This document shows, piece by piece, positions 1 to 8,890 of a stretch of 56,099 nucleotides of DNA. The stretch is from Akkermansiaceae bacterium. GTDB taxonomy: Bacteria > Verrucomicrobiota > Verrucomicrobiia > Verrucomicrobiales > Akkermansiaceae. A program made the position numbers and the translations under genes. The DNA is taken from contig JALRJZ010000002.1 in NCBI GenBank assembly GCA_023261045.1, forward strand, positions 1 to 56,099, read 5' to 3'. Position 1 is the stretch's first letter. Each line of letters opens with the position of its first letter. A model generated the notes under the pieces. It saw only the letters and a list, made by a program, of their open reading frames with translations, was not told the origin of the DNA and did not search any database.

Positions 1-1240
1 TCATTCTCGGTGTGGTTCTAGCCATTGTGTTTGTGGCTCCGTTGTTTGAACAAGGGGCTCAGTCGCAGGCATGGAATCCCAAAGGAGCTTGGTTTAAGGG
101 TAATACCCACACTCATTCTCTCTGGAGTGATGGCAATGATTTCCCTGAGATGATAGTCGATTGGTATCAAAAGAGAGGATATGATTTTCTCGCGTTGTCC
201 GATCACAATACATTGAGCCGGGGTGAAAAATGGATGAGCGTGAAAGCCATTGAAAAGAGGCGTAAGGTCGGAGAAACAGGCACCTTAGCTCAATATTTGG
301 AGCGGTTTGGCAAAGAGTGGGTGGAGCTCAAAAGCGAAAATGATGACCAGCAGGTTAGGTTAAAAACTTTGGAAGAAATCCGGCCCCACTTTGACCGAAA
401 AGGGAAGTTCCTGCTCATTGAAGCAGAAGAGATTACCGATCGTTTTAAGCAGTTTCCTGTCCATATCAACGCCATCAATGTTGGTGAGGTGATTGAGCCT
501 CAAGGCGGAAGCTCTGTCGTGGAAACCATGCGGAACAACTTGAGAGCTGTCCAAGAGCAATCTGAGCGCCTAGGGCGTTCAATTTTGACCCATCTCAATC
601 ATCCAAATTTTCATTGGGGGGTCACTCCGCAGGAGCTCGCTGAAGTCCTTGAGGAGCAATTCTTTGAAGTTTATAATGGCCATCCTAGCATCAACCATTT
701 GGGCGACGACCAACGACCAGGGGATGAGGCGATTTGGGACATTGCCAATACTTTACGCCTTCTCGTTCATAATGCTCCGCCACTTTATGGAGTCGCCACG
801 GACGATTCCCATTATTATCACGGAGGAAATGTCTCGCCAGGGCGAGGGTGGGTCATGGTTTGGGCAGAAGAGCTCGAAGCAAATCAACTTGTTGAAGCGA
901 TGCAGCGAGGAGAATTCTATGCCTCCTCAGGTGTCGAATTAGAAAGAATTGAGGGGAACAAAAAGCACAAAGTCTTCAGATTGAGATCAAAGAAGTTGAG
1001 GGGGTCACCTACGAGACGAAGTTTATTGGTACTCGCATGGAAACGCCCGATCTTCCAGGGGAAGTGCTCGCCATTCGCGAAGGGGCGAGTCCTCAGTATC
1101 AATTTAAAGGAGATGAACTTTATGTCCGTGCCGTTGTGAGCTCATCGCGCGCGCATCCCAATCCCTCCTACGAGAATCAGCGCGAGCAAGCTTGGACGCA
1201 GCCGGTGGGTTGGCATCGCCACCTGAGCGCGCATGAGTGA
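1..1240 (+). CDS. PHP-domain (histidinol-phosphatase-like) metal-dependent phosphoesterase, 5'-truncated by the window edge or starting at GTG 12; reading frame disrupted near 954-978
   Basis: The 12..1139 ORF has the PHP motif GNTHTHSLWSDGN...DFLALSDHNTL and THLNHPNFHW. The frame is still open at the left edge. The C-terminal sequence QIEIKEVEGVTYETKFIGTRMETPDLPGEVLAIREGASPQYQFKGDELYVRAVVSSSRAHPNPSYENQREQAWTQPV lies in another frame (ORF 1037..1240). Confidence 0.8.
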
Positions 1241-1313
1241 AGCTAGCTCCTTGTTTTGCGGATGCTGATCATTCCGGATCAAGGGTGACACTCAGCAGTC
1301 TAGCTGCGGTCAC

Positions 1314-2516
1314 TTACAGGGTGTCTAGAGACGGGGGGCTGATCGCAGGATCCGTATCTGCGGTGTAGTCTACACCATCTAAGCCGAAGCCAAAAAGCTT
1401 AAGAAACTCTTCTTGATACCCAGCAAAATCAGTAAGTTCCTCGATGGTTTGCGTGGAGACTTTCTCCCACGCAGTGGCGACTGCGGTTTGAATTTCTTCG
1501 GTCATTTCCCAGTCATCAACACGAATTCTTCCCTGGTCGTCGACTTCGATGGTTTCGGCATAGAGGCGCTCTGCAAACAAGCGCTGCATTTGCTCGATAC
1601 ATCCTTCGTGGGTCCCTCTGGCTTTCATTTCCTTATAAAGTACTGAAATGTAGAGTGGCACGACGGGAATTGCGGAGCTCGCCTGTGTGACCAGAGCTTT
1701 ATTGACCGAGACAAAGGCTGAACCGTTGAGGTCTTCAGACAGCTTTGATTGAATCCGAGCACACGCGGCTTCGACGTCTTTTTTGGCCTGTCCGATGGTG
1801 CCATCGGTATAAATAGGCCAAGTGAGTTCTGGCCCGATGTAGGAATAGGCAACAGTCTTAACGCCATCGGCGAGAACGTTTGCTTCAGAAAGGGCATTGA
1901 TCCAAAGCTCCCAGTCATCACCACCCATCACTTTGATCGTGTGGGCAATTTCCTCTTCGGTTGCGGCCCCGATGGTGACTTCCTCCACCTCACCTTTATC
2001 GGTGTTGAGTGTTTTGTTGGTGTAGTCACCTCCTGTTGTTTTTAAAACAGATTTATACACCTCTCCGGTATCTGGATCGGTTCGTCTCGGTGAGGCTAAG
2101 CTGTAGACAACAAGATCTACCTTTCCTCCCATCTCATTTTGAATGATTTCAATCGCTTGAGCTTTCAACTCATGTGAAAACGCGTCTCCGTTGAGACTCT
2201 TGGCAAAAAGACCTTCAGCAGTTGCCGCTTTTTCGAAGGCAGCTGTGTTGTACCACCCAGCACTTCCTGGTCTCTTTTCGCTTCCTGGTTTTTCAAAGAA
2301 GAGACCGAGTGTTTTTGCTCCTGAGCCAAAAGCCGGAACGATTCGCGACGCGAGCCCGTAGCCAGCGGAGGCCCCAATGACTAAGACACTCTTTGGGCCG
2401 TTTGCGAGCGGCCCCTGAGACTTAACGTAGTCAATCTGTTCCTGAACATGAGCTGCGCAACCATCTGGATGAGAAGTCGTGCAGATGAAACCGCGGATTT
2501 TTGGTTGAATGATCAT
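1314..2516 (-). CDS. fabV: Trans-2-enoyl-CoA/ACP reductase, FabV family
   Basis: N-terminus MIIQPKIRGFICTTSHPDGCAAHVQEQIDYVKSQGPLANGPKSVLVIGASAGYGLASRI and an ~400 aa length are characteristic of FabV. Confidence 0.95.
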   Translation of the reverse strand: MIIQPKIRGFICTTSHPDGCAAHVQEQIDYVKSQGPLANGPKSVLVIGASAGYGLASRIVPAFGSGAKTLGLFFEKPGSEKRPGSAGWYNTAAFEKAATAEGLFAKSLNGDAFSHELKAQAIEIIQNEMGGKVDLVVYSLASPRRTDPDTGEVYKSVLKTTGGDYTNKTLNTDKGEVEEVTIGAATEEEIAHTIKVMGGDDWELWINALSEANVLADGVKTVAYSYIGPELTWPIYTDGTIGQAKKDVEAACARIQSKLSEDLNGSAFVSVNKALVTQASSAIPVVPLYISVLYKEMKARGTHEGCIEQMQRLFAERLYAETIEVDDQGRIRVDDWEMTEEIQTAVATAWEKVSTQTIEELTDFAGYQEEFLKLFGFGLDGVDYTADTDPAISPPSLDTL

Positions 2517-2616
2517 AGATAATTGGTCGCTATTCTTTCGTCTCTGACACGAAATCCAAGCTCAACCTCGATGTTTCTCTCGCGATCAGGCCAGGGGTGT
2601 CAGCGGTCGTGATTTC

Positions 2617-4806
2617 TTAGAGGCCGAATTCCTTGAGCTTTGGCTCGATTGCTTCAGCCCATATCTCGTACCCTTTCTCACTCAAGTGCAGAAGATCGGG
2701 CATAATTTCCCGAGGAAGAGAGCCATCTTTTGCGAGGAACTTTTCGGAAATATCCAGATAATGAATGCGCTTACCGTTGTGAAACTTCGAGATGTGTTCA
2801 TTGATGGCGACATTGATTTTGCGAAGCGTGTCATTTGCTTGAGCGCCACGAGGGAAGACCCCTAAAAGAAGAATTTTTGTTTCTGGGCAACGAGCGCGGA
2901 TGGTTGAAATGATCCGCCCAATTCCGTCTGCTGTTTCGGAAGGATCTTGTTGGGAGTGACCGGTATTGTTCGTTCCGATCATGACGACGGCCGCTTTCGC
3001 CTTCTTCTGTTTGGCCAAGTTTCCATGGTTGAGACGCCAAATGACTTGTTCGGTGCGATCGCCTGAGATTCCTAGATTGAGCGTTTTGCGCTTACCATAA
3101 TATTTGTTCCAAACTCCTTGGCCTTTGCCCTCCCAGCCCTGAGTAATTGAGTCACCGATAAAGATGAGATCATGGCTTTGAGATTGCGCCTTTTGATTCA
3201 TTTCTTCGTGTCGCTTCATCTTCCAGTCACCTTTTTTGGGCGCGGCAGGCATGACTGCGGAGTGAGCACGATATTTTTTTCGCGTTTGCTCTAGCTGAGC
3301 TTTGAGGCGTTCTAGGGTGAGCGTATAGGCAGGGTCTTGGTGGACAGATTTTAATTCCTTCGGGTCTTTCTTGAGGTCAAAGAGTTGATATTCCTTTGTT
3401 TTGGGCACCCAAAAAAGTTTCATCTCTTCGGTTCGAATTCCATCATGTGCAGCAACGCGATGCGTCGCTTCACCGTAGTAGGTATAGTAGACTGCATCTC
3501 GCCATTGATCTGGCTTTTTCCCAGCAGACTTAAAGAGGGGGACAAGCGAAGACCCCTGCATGTCGGCGGGGATTTGAGCACCTGCGAGCTCAAGGAAGGT
3601 GGGGGCGTAATCGATGTTTTGAATGAGTGCTTTGGACACCGAACCAGGCTGGATGGTTCCTGGCCAACGGACGACAAAGGGCATCATGAATGACTCCTCG
3701 AACATCCAACGTTTATCGTACCATCCATGTTCACCTAGATAGAACCCTTGGTCAGACGAGTAGATCACGATTGTGTTTTTCGCGAGACCAGTGGAATCAA
3801 GATGATCAAGAATCTTAGCGATTCCTTCGTCCATGGAACGAATGACGCGTAAGTAGTCTTTAATATAGCGCTGGTACTTCCACTGAGTAATCGCCTTCTG
3901 GTCCATCTTGCCAGCGTTCATATCATCGATGAATTTTTGATTCTCATCGTCATAGGCTGCAAAGTGGATTTTTTGATCTTCTTTGGAGAGCCGCTGGTAT
4001 TCCCCATTTTTTAATCCACCAAGGAAGTGTTCAGGGAAAAGGTTTTTGCCCTCAAATTTCATATCCCATCCCCAGTACATGTGATCCCCGATGCCCATGG
4101 CATGTTCTTTGAGCACGGATGAGCGGTTTTGATAATCGTCGAAAAGAGTGGGGGGCTCAGGGAGAGTCATTCCATCAAAGAGATCGAGGTGCCGAAACGC
4201 AGGAGACCAATTGCGGTGAGGGGCTTTAAACTGCACCATGGCCATAAATGGGTTTTTTGACTCAGCGGCTTCTTTAAGCCAGGCGATTCCTTTTTCGGTG
4301 ACAAGGTCGTTGCAATGCCCCTGGAAACGCTTCCGGGTTTGATCCATCTGAATAAAATCAGGATTATAGTAGGAGCCTTGGCCCGGTAAAACCTCCCAAT
4401 AATCAAAGCCTACCGGATGTGAATGAAGGTGCCATTTGCCAATCATCGCAGTGGTGTAACCAACATCCCGTAGTAAGTTTGGGAAGGTTTGCTGGAGGCC
4501 GTCAAAGTAAGAAGAGTTGTTGTCGATAAAACCATTCAGATGAGAGTGTTTCCCTGTAAGAATATTTGCTCGAGACGGACCACAGATTCCATTTGCACAA
4601 AATGAGTGGTCAAAGCGCATCCCTTCGTTGGCAATTCGGTCAATGCCCGGAGTGGGCGCAATCTCATCGAAGAGTCCCCCGGGATAGCAGGAAATGGCAT
4701 TCGGAGAATGATCATCGGAAAAAAGGAACAAAATGTTGGGGCGCTCGGCCGCGTGAAGGCCAAGCAAGAGAGTGAAGCAACAGGACAAATATCTTCCAAA
4801 AAACAT
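2617..4806 (-). CDS. Sulfatase fused to a C-terminal SGNH/GDSL hydrolase (PAF-acetylhydrolase-like esterase) domain
   Basis: Signal peptide, then PNILFLFSDDHSPNA and Cys-type sulfatase motif CGPSRANILTGKH; C-terminal DLIFIGDSITQGW...NLGISGDRTEQVIWRL...GTNNTGH...PDLLHLSEKGYEIWA. Start chosen at MFFGRYL inside the 2617..4842 ORF. Confidence 0.9.
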   Translation of the reverse strand: MFFGRYLSCCFTLLLGLHAAERPNILFLFSDDHSPNAISCYPGGLFDEIAPTPGIDRIANEGMRFDHSFCANGICGPSRANILTGKHSHLNGFIDNNSSYFDGLQQTFPNLLRDVGYTTAMIGKWHLHSHPVGFDYWEVLPGQGSYYNPDFIQMDQTRKRFQGHCNDLVTEKGIAWLKEAAESKNPFMAMVQFKAPHRNWSPAFRHLDLFDGMTLPEPPTLFDDYQNRSSVLKEHAMGIGDHMYWGWDMKFEGKNLFPEHFLGGLKNGEYQRLSKEDQKIHFAAYDDENQKFIDDMNAGKMDQKAITQWKYQRYIKDYLRVIRSMDEGIAKILDHLDSTGLAKNTIVIYSSDQGFYLGEHGWYDKRWMFEESFMMPFVVRWPGTIQPGSVSKALIQNIDYAPTFLELAGAQIPADMQGSSLVPLFKSAGKKPDQWRDAVYYTYYGEATHRVAAHDGIRTEEMKLFWVPKTKEYQLFDLKKDPKELKSVHQDPAYTLTLERLKAQLEQTRKKYRAHSAVMPAAPKKGDWKMKRHEEMNQKAQSQSHDLIFIGDSITQGWEGKGQGVWNKYYGKRKTLNLGISGDRTEQVIWRLNHGNLAKQKKAKAAVVMIGTNNTGHSQQDPSETADGIGRIISTIRARCPETKILLLGVFPRGAQANDTLRKINVAINEHISKFHNGKRIHYLDISEKFLAKDGSLPREIMPDLLHLSEKGYEIWAEAIEPKLKEFGL

Positions 4807-4886
4807 GGAGGCTAGTGTGGCGAGAATTCGATCAATCGCCAAGGAGGAAGATGGACGCTCAAATCAAATCCATTGATTTAACCATT

Positions 4887-6266
4887 TTAGAGCCCCGAGC
4901 GCTCTGAGGAAAAAACGTGACTCGGAGGTTGATTGGGGAGGGTCTTCTTCCACGCCTCGAGCTGAGATAAGAGCTTTCGAACAGTTTCGGGGTGCAATGC
5001 GGCGACTTCTTTTTGTTCTAAGGGATCATCGAGAAGATGGTAGAGTTCCTGATGAGCTCCATCTGCACTGAGCAGAAGTTTCCAAGGGCCGCTCACGATG
5101 GCGTAGGAAACCCAATGATAGGGAGAGCCTTTGGGGGCTGGATAGCGGCTTTGCATCTTCCAAAACAAGGGTTTGGCCCGCTGAGTAGATGAAGTCCCCT
5201 TGAGAACATCTACCTGGCTCAGGCCATCGGGGTGATAGCCCTTGGGAAGCTCGGCACAGGCGATTTCGCAGAGGGTAGGGAGAAGATCGACAGCTGAGAT
5301 TAACGAAGAGCGGTCAGTTTTTCCTGCTGGGATCTTGCCAGGCCAACGCGCAATAAAGGGGACATTGATGCCTCCCTCAAAGAGCGCGGATTTGTAACCT
5401 TTTCGGCCGTTGGTCGTGCCCTTGGCTGCCGCAATTCCCCAGCCAGCACCAGTCGCCGTATCATAAGTGAGAGCGAGTTCAGTCTTTGCTCGTGCTCGAG
5501 CAGGGCCATTGTCAGAGCTAAAAATAACTAAGGTATTTTCGGTGATTTTGAGTTGATCAAGAGTCTCGAGGACTGCGCCAATTCGATCATCAGCATGCGA
5601 GAGAACTGAAGCATAGATTTGATCTTCGCGGCTTTCTAGATTTCGAAAGCGCCATTCGTATTTGGGAATGGTGTGGAAGGGAGTGTGTGGCTCATGGATC
5701 CAGAGATTAACAAAGAAAGGTTGCTTTTTTTCGGCACAGATTTTGATGAATTCGATGGCCTGATTGGCATCTTCGTGGACGGGCATTTGCTCACCCGAAC
5801 AATTGAAAGCCCCGTAATGATCAAAGCCATACTGATCTGGAGTTGGGGAGTCAGGAATCATGTTATTTGCAAGGTGCCACTTTCCATAGTGCGCGGTGGC
5901 ATAACCGGCTTTTTGTAGAATCCGAGCGAGACTCGGTGCTTGAGGGTCAAGCCAATCAGGCATGTTGCGCTTTGCATTGCTGGAGACCCAAGCAAAGTGC
6001 CCATTAATATTGTAGCGAGCCGGGAAGTGACCTGTCATGACAGCGGTCCGACTGGGAGAGCAGACTCCACTCGCAACCGTAAAGCGCTGGAAGTCAGTTC
6101 CTTCTTGAGCAAGGCGATCAAGATGAGGAGTTTTGAGGTAAGGATGCCCGTGGCAAGAAAGGTCACCCCACCCCCAGTCATCTGCGAAGATAAAAAGAAT
6201 ATTTGGTTTGTCCGCGAATACTGGATGGAGAAAAAAAGTGAGGAGGAGTAGAGCAATGATCATCAA
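4887..6266 (-). CDS. Sulfatase (arylsulfatase A-like)
   Basis: Signal peptide; PNILFIFADDWGWGDLSCHGHPYLKTPHLDRLAQEG; Cys-type motif CSPSRTAVMTGHFPARY; KWHLA; FSSDNGPA. Confidence 0.93.
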   Translation of the reverse strand: MMIIALLLLTFFLHPVFADKPNILFIFADDWGWGDLSCHGHPYLKTPHLDRLAQEGTDFQRFTVASGVCSPSRTAVMTGHFPARYNINGHFAWVSSNAKRNMPDWLDPQAPSLARILQKAGYATAHYGKWHLANNMIPDSPTPDQYGFDHYGAFNCSGEQMPVHEDANQAIEFIKICAEKKQPFFVNLWIHEPHTPFHTIPKYEWRFRNLESREDQIYASVLSHADDRIGAVLETLDQLKITENTLVIFSSDNGPARARAKTELALTYDTATGAGWGIAAAKGTTNGRKGYKSALFEGGINVPFIARWPGKIPAGKTDRSSLISAVDLLPTLCEIACAELPKGYHPDGLSQVDVLKGTSSTQRAKPLFWKMQSRYPAPKGSPYHWVSYAIVSGPWKLLLSADGAHQELYHLLDDPLEQKEVAALHPETVRKLLSQLEAWKKTLPNQPPSHVFSSERSGL

Positions 6267-6293
6267 TGATTGGTCCTTTCTCTGAATTCTATT

Positions 6294-8756
6294 TCAAGGG
6301 TGAGAGGTCCATAGGCGCATGCCGATTCCAGGACGAGTCGGCAAGGAGAGTTTGGCTGACCCTCGAGAGCCTTTTTGATAGATTCCATTTGTTTCTGGCG
6401 TGGGCAAAGTAAGGCGCTCAAGTTTGCCATCAACACATCTCCATTCGTTTTGATCGAATTGGAACGTCTCCGGACGAGTTTGAGGACCAATGTTGACTGG
6501 AGCGGCAAGGTTTTGTGAATGGAAGATCACGAGATTGTTTTCAAATCGGCCGTCCTGACAGAGGCTGAGGCGCTGATCAGTGTTTTCTTGGAGGATGCGA
6601 GCAATCCATCGTTTAGGCTCAAGGATTGTATTATTGCGAACAACAGCACCCTTCACTCCGACAAAGGCGATAGGAGCAAGAGAGCCTTCGAAAAAGCAGT
6701 CTTGAACCACAAGGTTAGAGGCTTCGGATGAAGCCTCTTGTGGGCGAAAGTAAGCGGCACCAGTACTACCGCCAAGGTTCAAGGAACGTCCTCCAGCATG
6801 TTTAAAACGGCAGCGCGTTATTCTGATTTCTCTGCTTCCGCCTTTGGCTTGGACTCCATTTGCCGCGATTGCATTTTCTTGATGTTCAAAATGGCATCCC
6901 GAAATGATGCCCTCATGACAGCCCACGAGGTCGATCCCTGAACCGCCTTTTCCCCATTGTTTGAGGTGGCAGTCTTGAATCTTGAAGTTTTGAACACCGG
7001 AGAGTTTGATCCCGTCATGATTTCCTGTGCTTCCGATGTCTTGAATCCTTAAGCCATCTAGGAGAATGTGATGAGCTGGTGAATCGAAACTACCTCCGTC
7101 ATCGATGTTGAGTCCATTAAAGCTCGTACCTTTGATCGTTAAGTAACGAAGGGAAAGATGCTGTGGTTGCTCAAAATGCAAACCAGAATTCCCTGCCTGG
7201 ATGATGGGTGGGTCCTTGAGTTTGGCTGCTGATAAGGTGATGGGTTGGCTCGCTGTCCCATGGAGTTTGTTGAGAGAAATGCCTCCCTTATAGTTTCCTC
7301 CATTTATCAAGATCGTGGTGCCTGGCTTCGCGTTTTGAAGGGCTGAGAGGAGCTCTTGGCTGTTAGAGACTCGTGTGGTCGAGATCTCGGGCTGGCGCCA
7401 CCCATTGATCTGGTTGTCAGCAGTCATGGCAACATTTGACCCCTCAAGGGCCCAAACCGCGAATTGAGGTGGTCCACTTTGCCGGGGGCTAGGGCAATCA
7501 AACTGGTTGTCGGCAACAAAGATGTTCCCTTGGCAACGGATCGCCGCGACTCCACTGCCGACAAAATGGTTTCCGATAAAATCTGCGTTGGCATCTTGAA
7601 AGACCATCACCAGAGGAGGCATTCCTCCTACGCGCTCCAGATGGTTTTCTTTGACCTGAACAGTCCATCCAGCCTGAATGCCAATACCAACAAGTTTCAG
7701 GGGCTTGATCGTATTCTTAAGAATGAGTGCTTCTCCATCTTCACACGCATCAAGCCCGATGGCTGCTGCTTGATTTTGGTAAATGGTATTGCCGATAATC
7801 GAGGGGCGAGCATTGCTCATGGCTCCGATCCCTGCCAAGCGGTTTTGGTAGCATTCATTTTCAAAAATGATCGGAGCGGATTGATCTCGGCAACCAATCC
7901 CTGCCATTCCATTGTTGTAACAACGATTTTTAAAGATTCGGGGTTCAGTATGAGCCATCCGGACTCCGATACCAGCGCGGCGATTTTCGTAGCAAGTGTT
8001 TTCAAAGACATCCGGAGTGGCCCCCTCGCGGATTCCGATCCCAGCGCGGACATTTTTAAAACAATGATTATGTGAAATGATGGGAGAAGAATTTCGGCAT
8101 CCGATTCCGGCCCTGAGGTTTTGCCAACAAGAATTCTCGCTCACCTTGGCCACCGCTCTGTTAGCGATTCCAATTCCACCCCCCATGTTACGAAAGATCC
8201 AATTATTAGAAATCGTGGCCTTGCTCGGGCCAATCACTCCGATACCGGCAAAGCCATTATCATGAACGAGACAGTTTCGCACAGTGGCTGTGACGCCACT
8301 GATTGAAATCGCAGATGAATTGTTCTCTGTGCCAACAGCGCCATGGTTGTCAGCGAGGTTTTCTCCCCGTTGCTCGTGGTGTTGATCAAATTCTTCCTGA
8401 TTAAAAACCCCTGCTCCCGTGATGCTCATTCCGTCTAGAGTGGCTCCTTCTAGGAGGGTCACTGCTGGCGCTTTACCCTGACTATCAATGATTGTCGCTT
8501 CAGCCCGTGCGAGTCCAATTTCCCCTTTCTCAGCATCACCCTTTGTCTGGAGGGTGACCCCTTCGGGAATCACGAGTTGTTCGTGATAGCGACCGGGTGC
8601 GACGATGACAACATCACCTGGTTTGGCGGTGTTCAGCGCGCTCTGTAGATTGGGGAATTGGCCTGGAGCCGTGATTTCCGCTCCAAATGAAGGAAGCATT
8701 AAGAGCAATGGGCAGAGTTTGCGTAGAAGGCTTTGAGAGCAAAACATGGAGAGCAA
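6294..8756 (-). CDS. Secreted right-handed parallel beta-helix repeat protein with two tandem helix regions (NosD/pectate-lyase-fold-like)
   Basis: N-terminal FPNLQSALNTAKPGDVVIVAPGRYHEQLVIPEGVTL, then successive ~22-25 aa coils of the form N-x-C-Y/F-x-N-x-x-A-G-I-G-x-R. A second region starts NSQELLSALQNAKPGTTILINGGNYKGGISL. Confidence 0.88.
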   Translation of the reverse strand: MLSMFCSQSLLRKLCPLLLMLPSFGAEITAPGQFPNLQSALNTAKPGDVVIVAPGRYHEQLVIPEGVTLQTKGDAEKGEIGLARAEATIIDSQGKAPAVTLLEGATLDGMSITGAGVFNQEEFDQHHEQRGENLADNHGAVGTENNSSAISISGVTATVRNCLVHDNGFAGIGVIGPSKATISNNWIFRNMGGGIGIANRAVAKVSENSCWQNLRAGIGCRNSSPIISHNHCFKNVRAGIGIREGATPDVFENTCYENRRAGIGVRMAHTEPRIFKNRCYNNGMAGIGCRDQSAPIIFENECYQNRLAGIGAMSNARPSIIGNTIYQNQAAAIGLDACEDGEALILKNTIKPLKLVGIGIQAGWTVQVKENHLERVGGMPPLVMVFQDANADFIGNHFVGSGVAAIRCQGNIFVADNQFDCPSPRQSGPPQFAVWALEGSNVAMTADNQINGWRQPEISTTRVSNSQELLSALQNAKPGTTILINGGNYKGGISLNKLHGTASQPITLSAAKLKDPPIIQAGNSGLHFEQPQHLSLRYLTIKGTSFNGLNIDDGGSFDSPAHHILLDGLRIQDIGSTGNHDGIKLSGVQNFKIQDCHLKQWGKGGSGIDLVGCHEGIISGCHFEHQENAIAANGVQAKGGSREIRITRCRFKHAGGRSLNLGGSTGAAYFRPQEASSEASNLVVQDCFFEGSLAPIAFVGVKGAVVRNNTILEPKRWIARILQENTDQRLSLCQDGRFENNLVIFHSQNLAAPVNIGPQTRPETFQFDQNEWRCVDGKLERLTLPTPETNGIYQKGSRGSAKLSLPTRPGIGMRLWTSHP

Positions 8757-8890
8757 TGAAAGAGTCGTAGGTCAGTTTGCAGAAACAGGGACCGGAGGGC
8801 AATGATCCAATTTCTCTACTTTGCAGTCATGCCCGATTTCGTGAGAAGGATAGGTTTAGACCTGTCCCAAGAAATCTGTTAGTGATCGGT

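Noticed and set aside
7464-8075. 203-aa + strand ORF
   Set aside because: Antisense to the beta-helix repeats; its repeat structure is a by-product of the coils on the minus strand.
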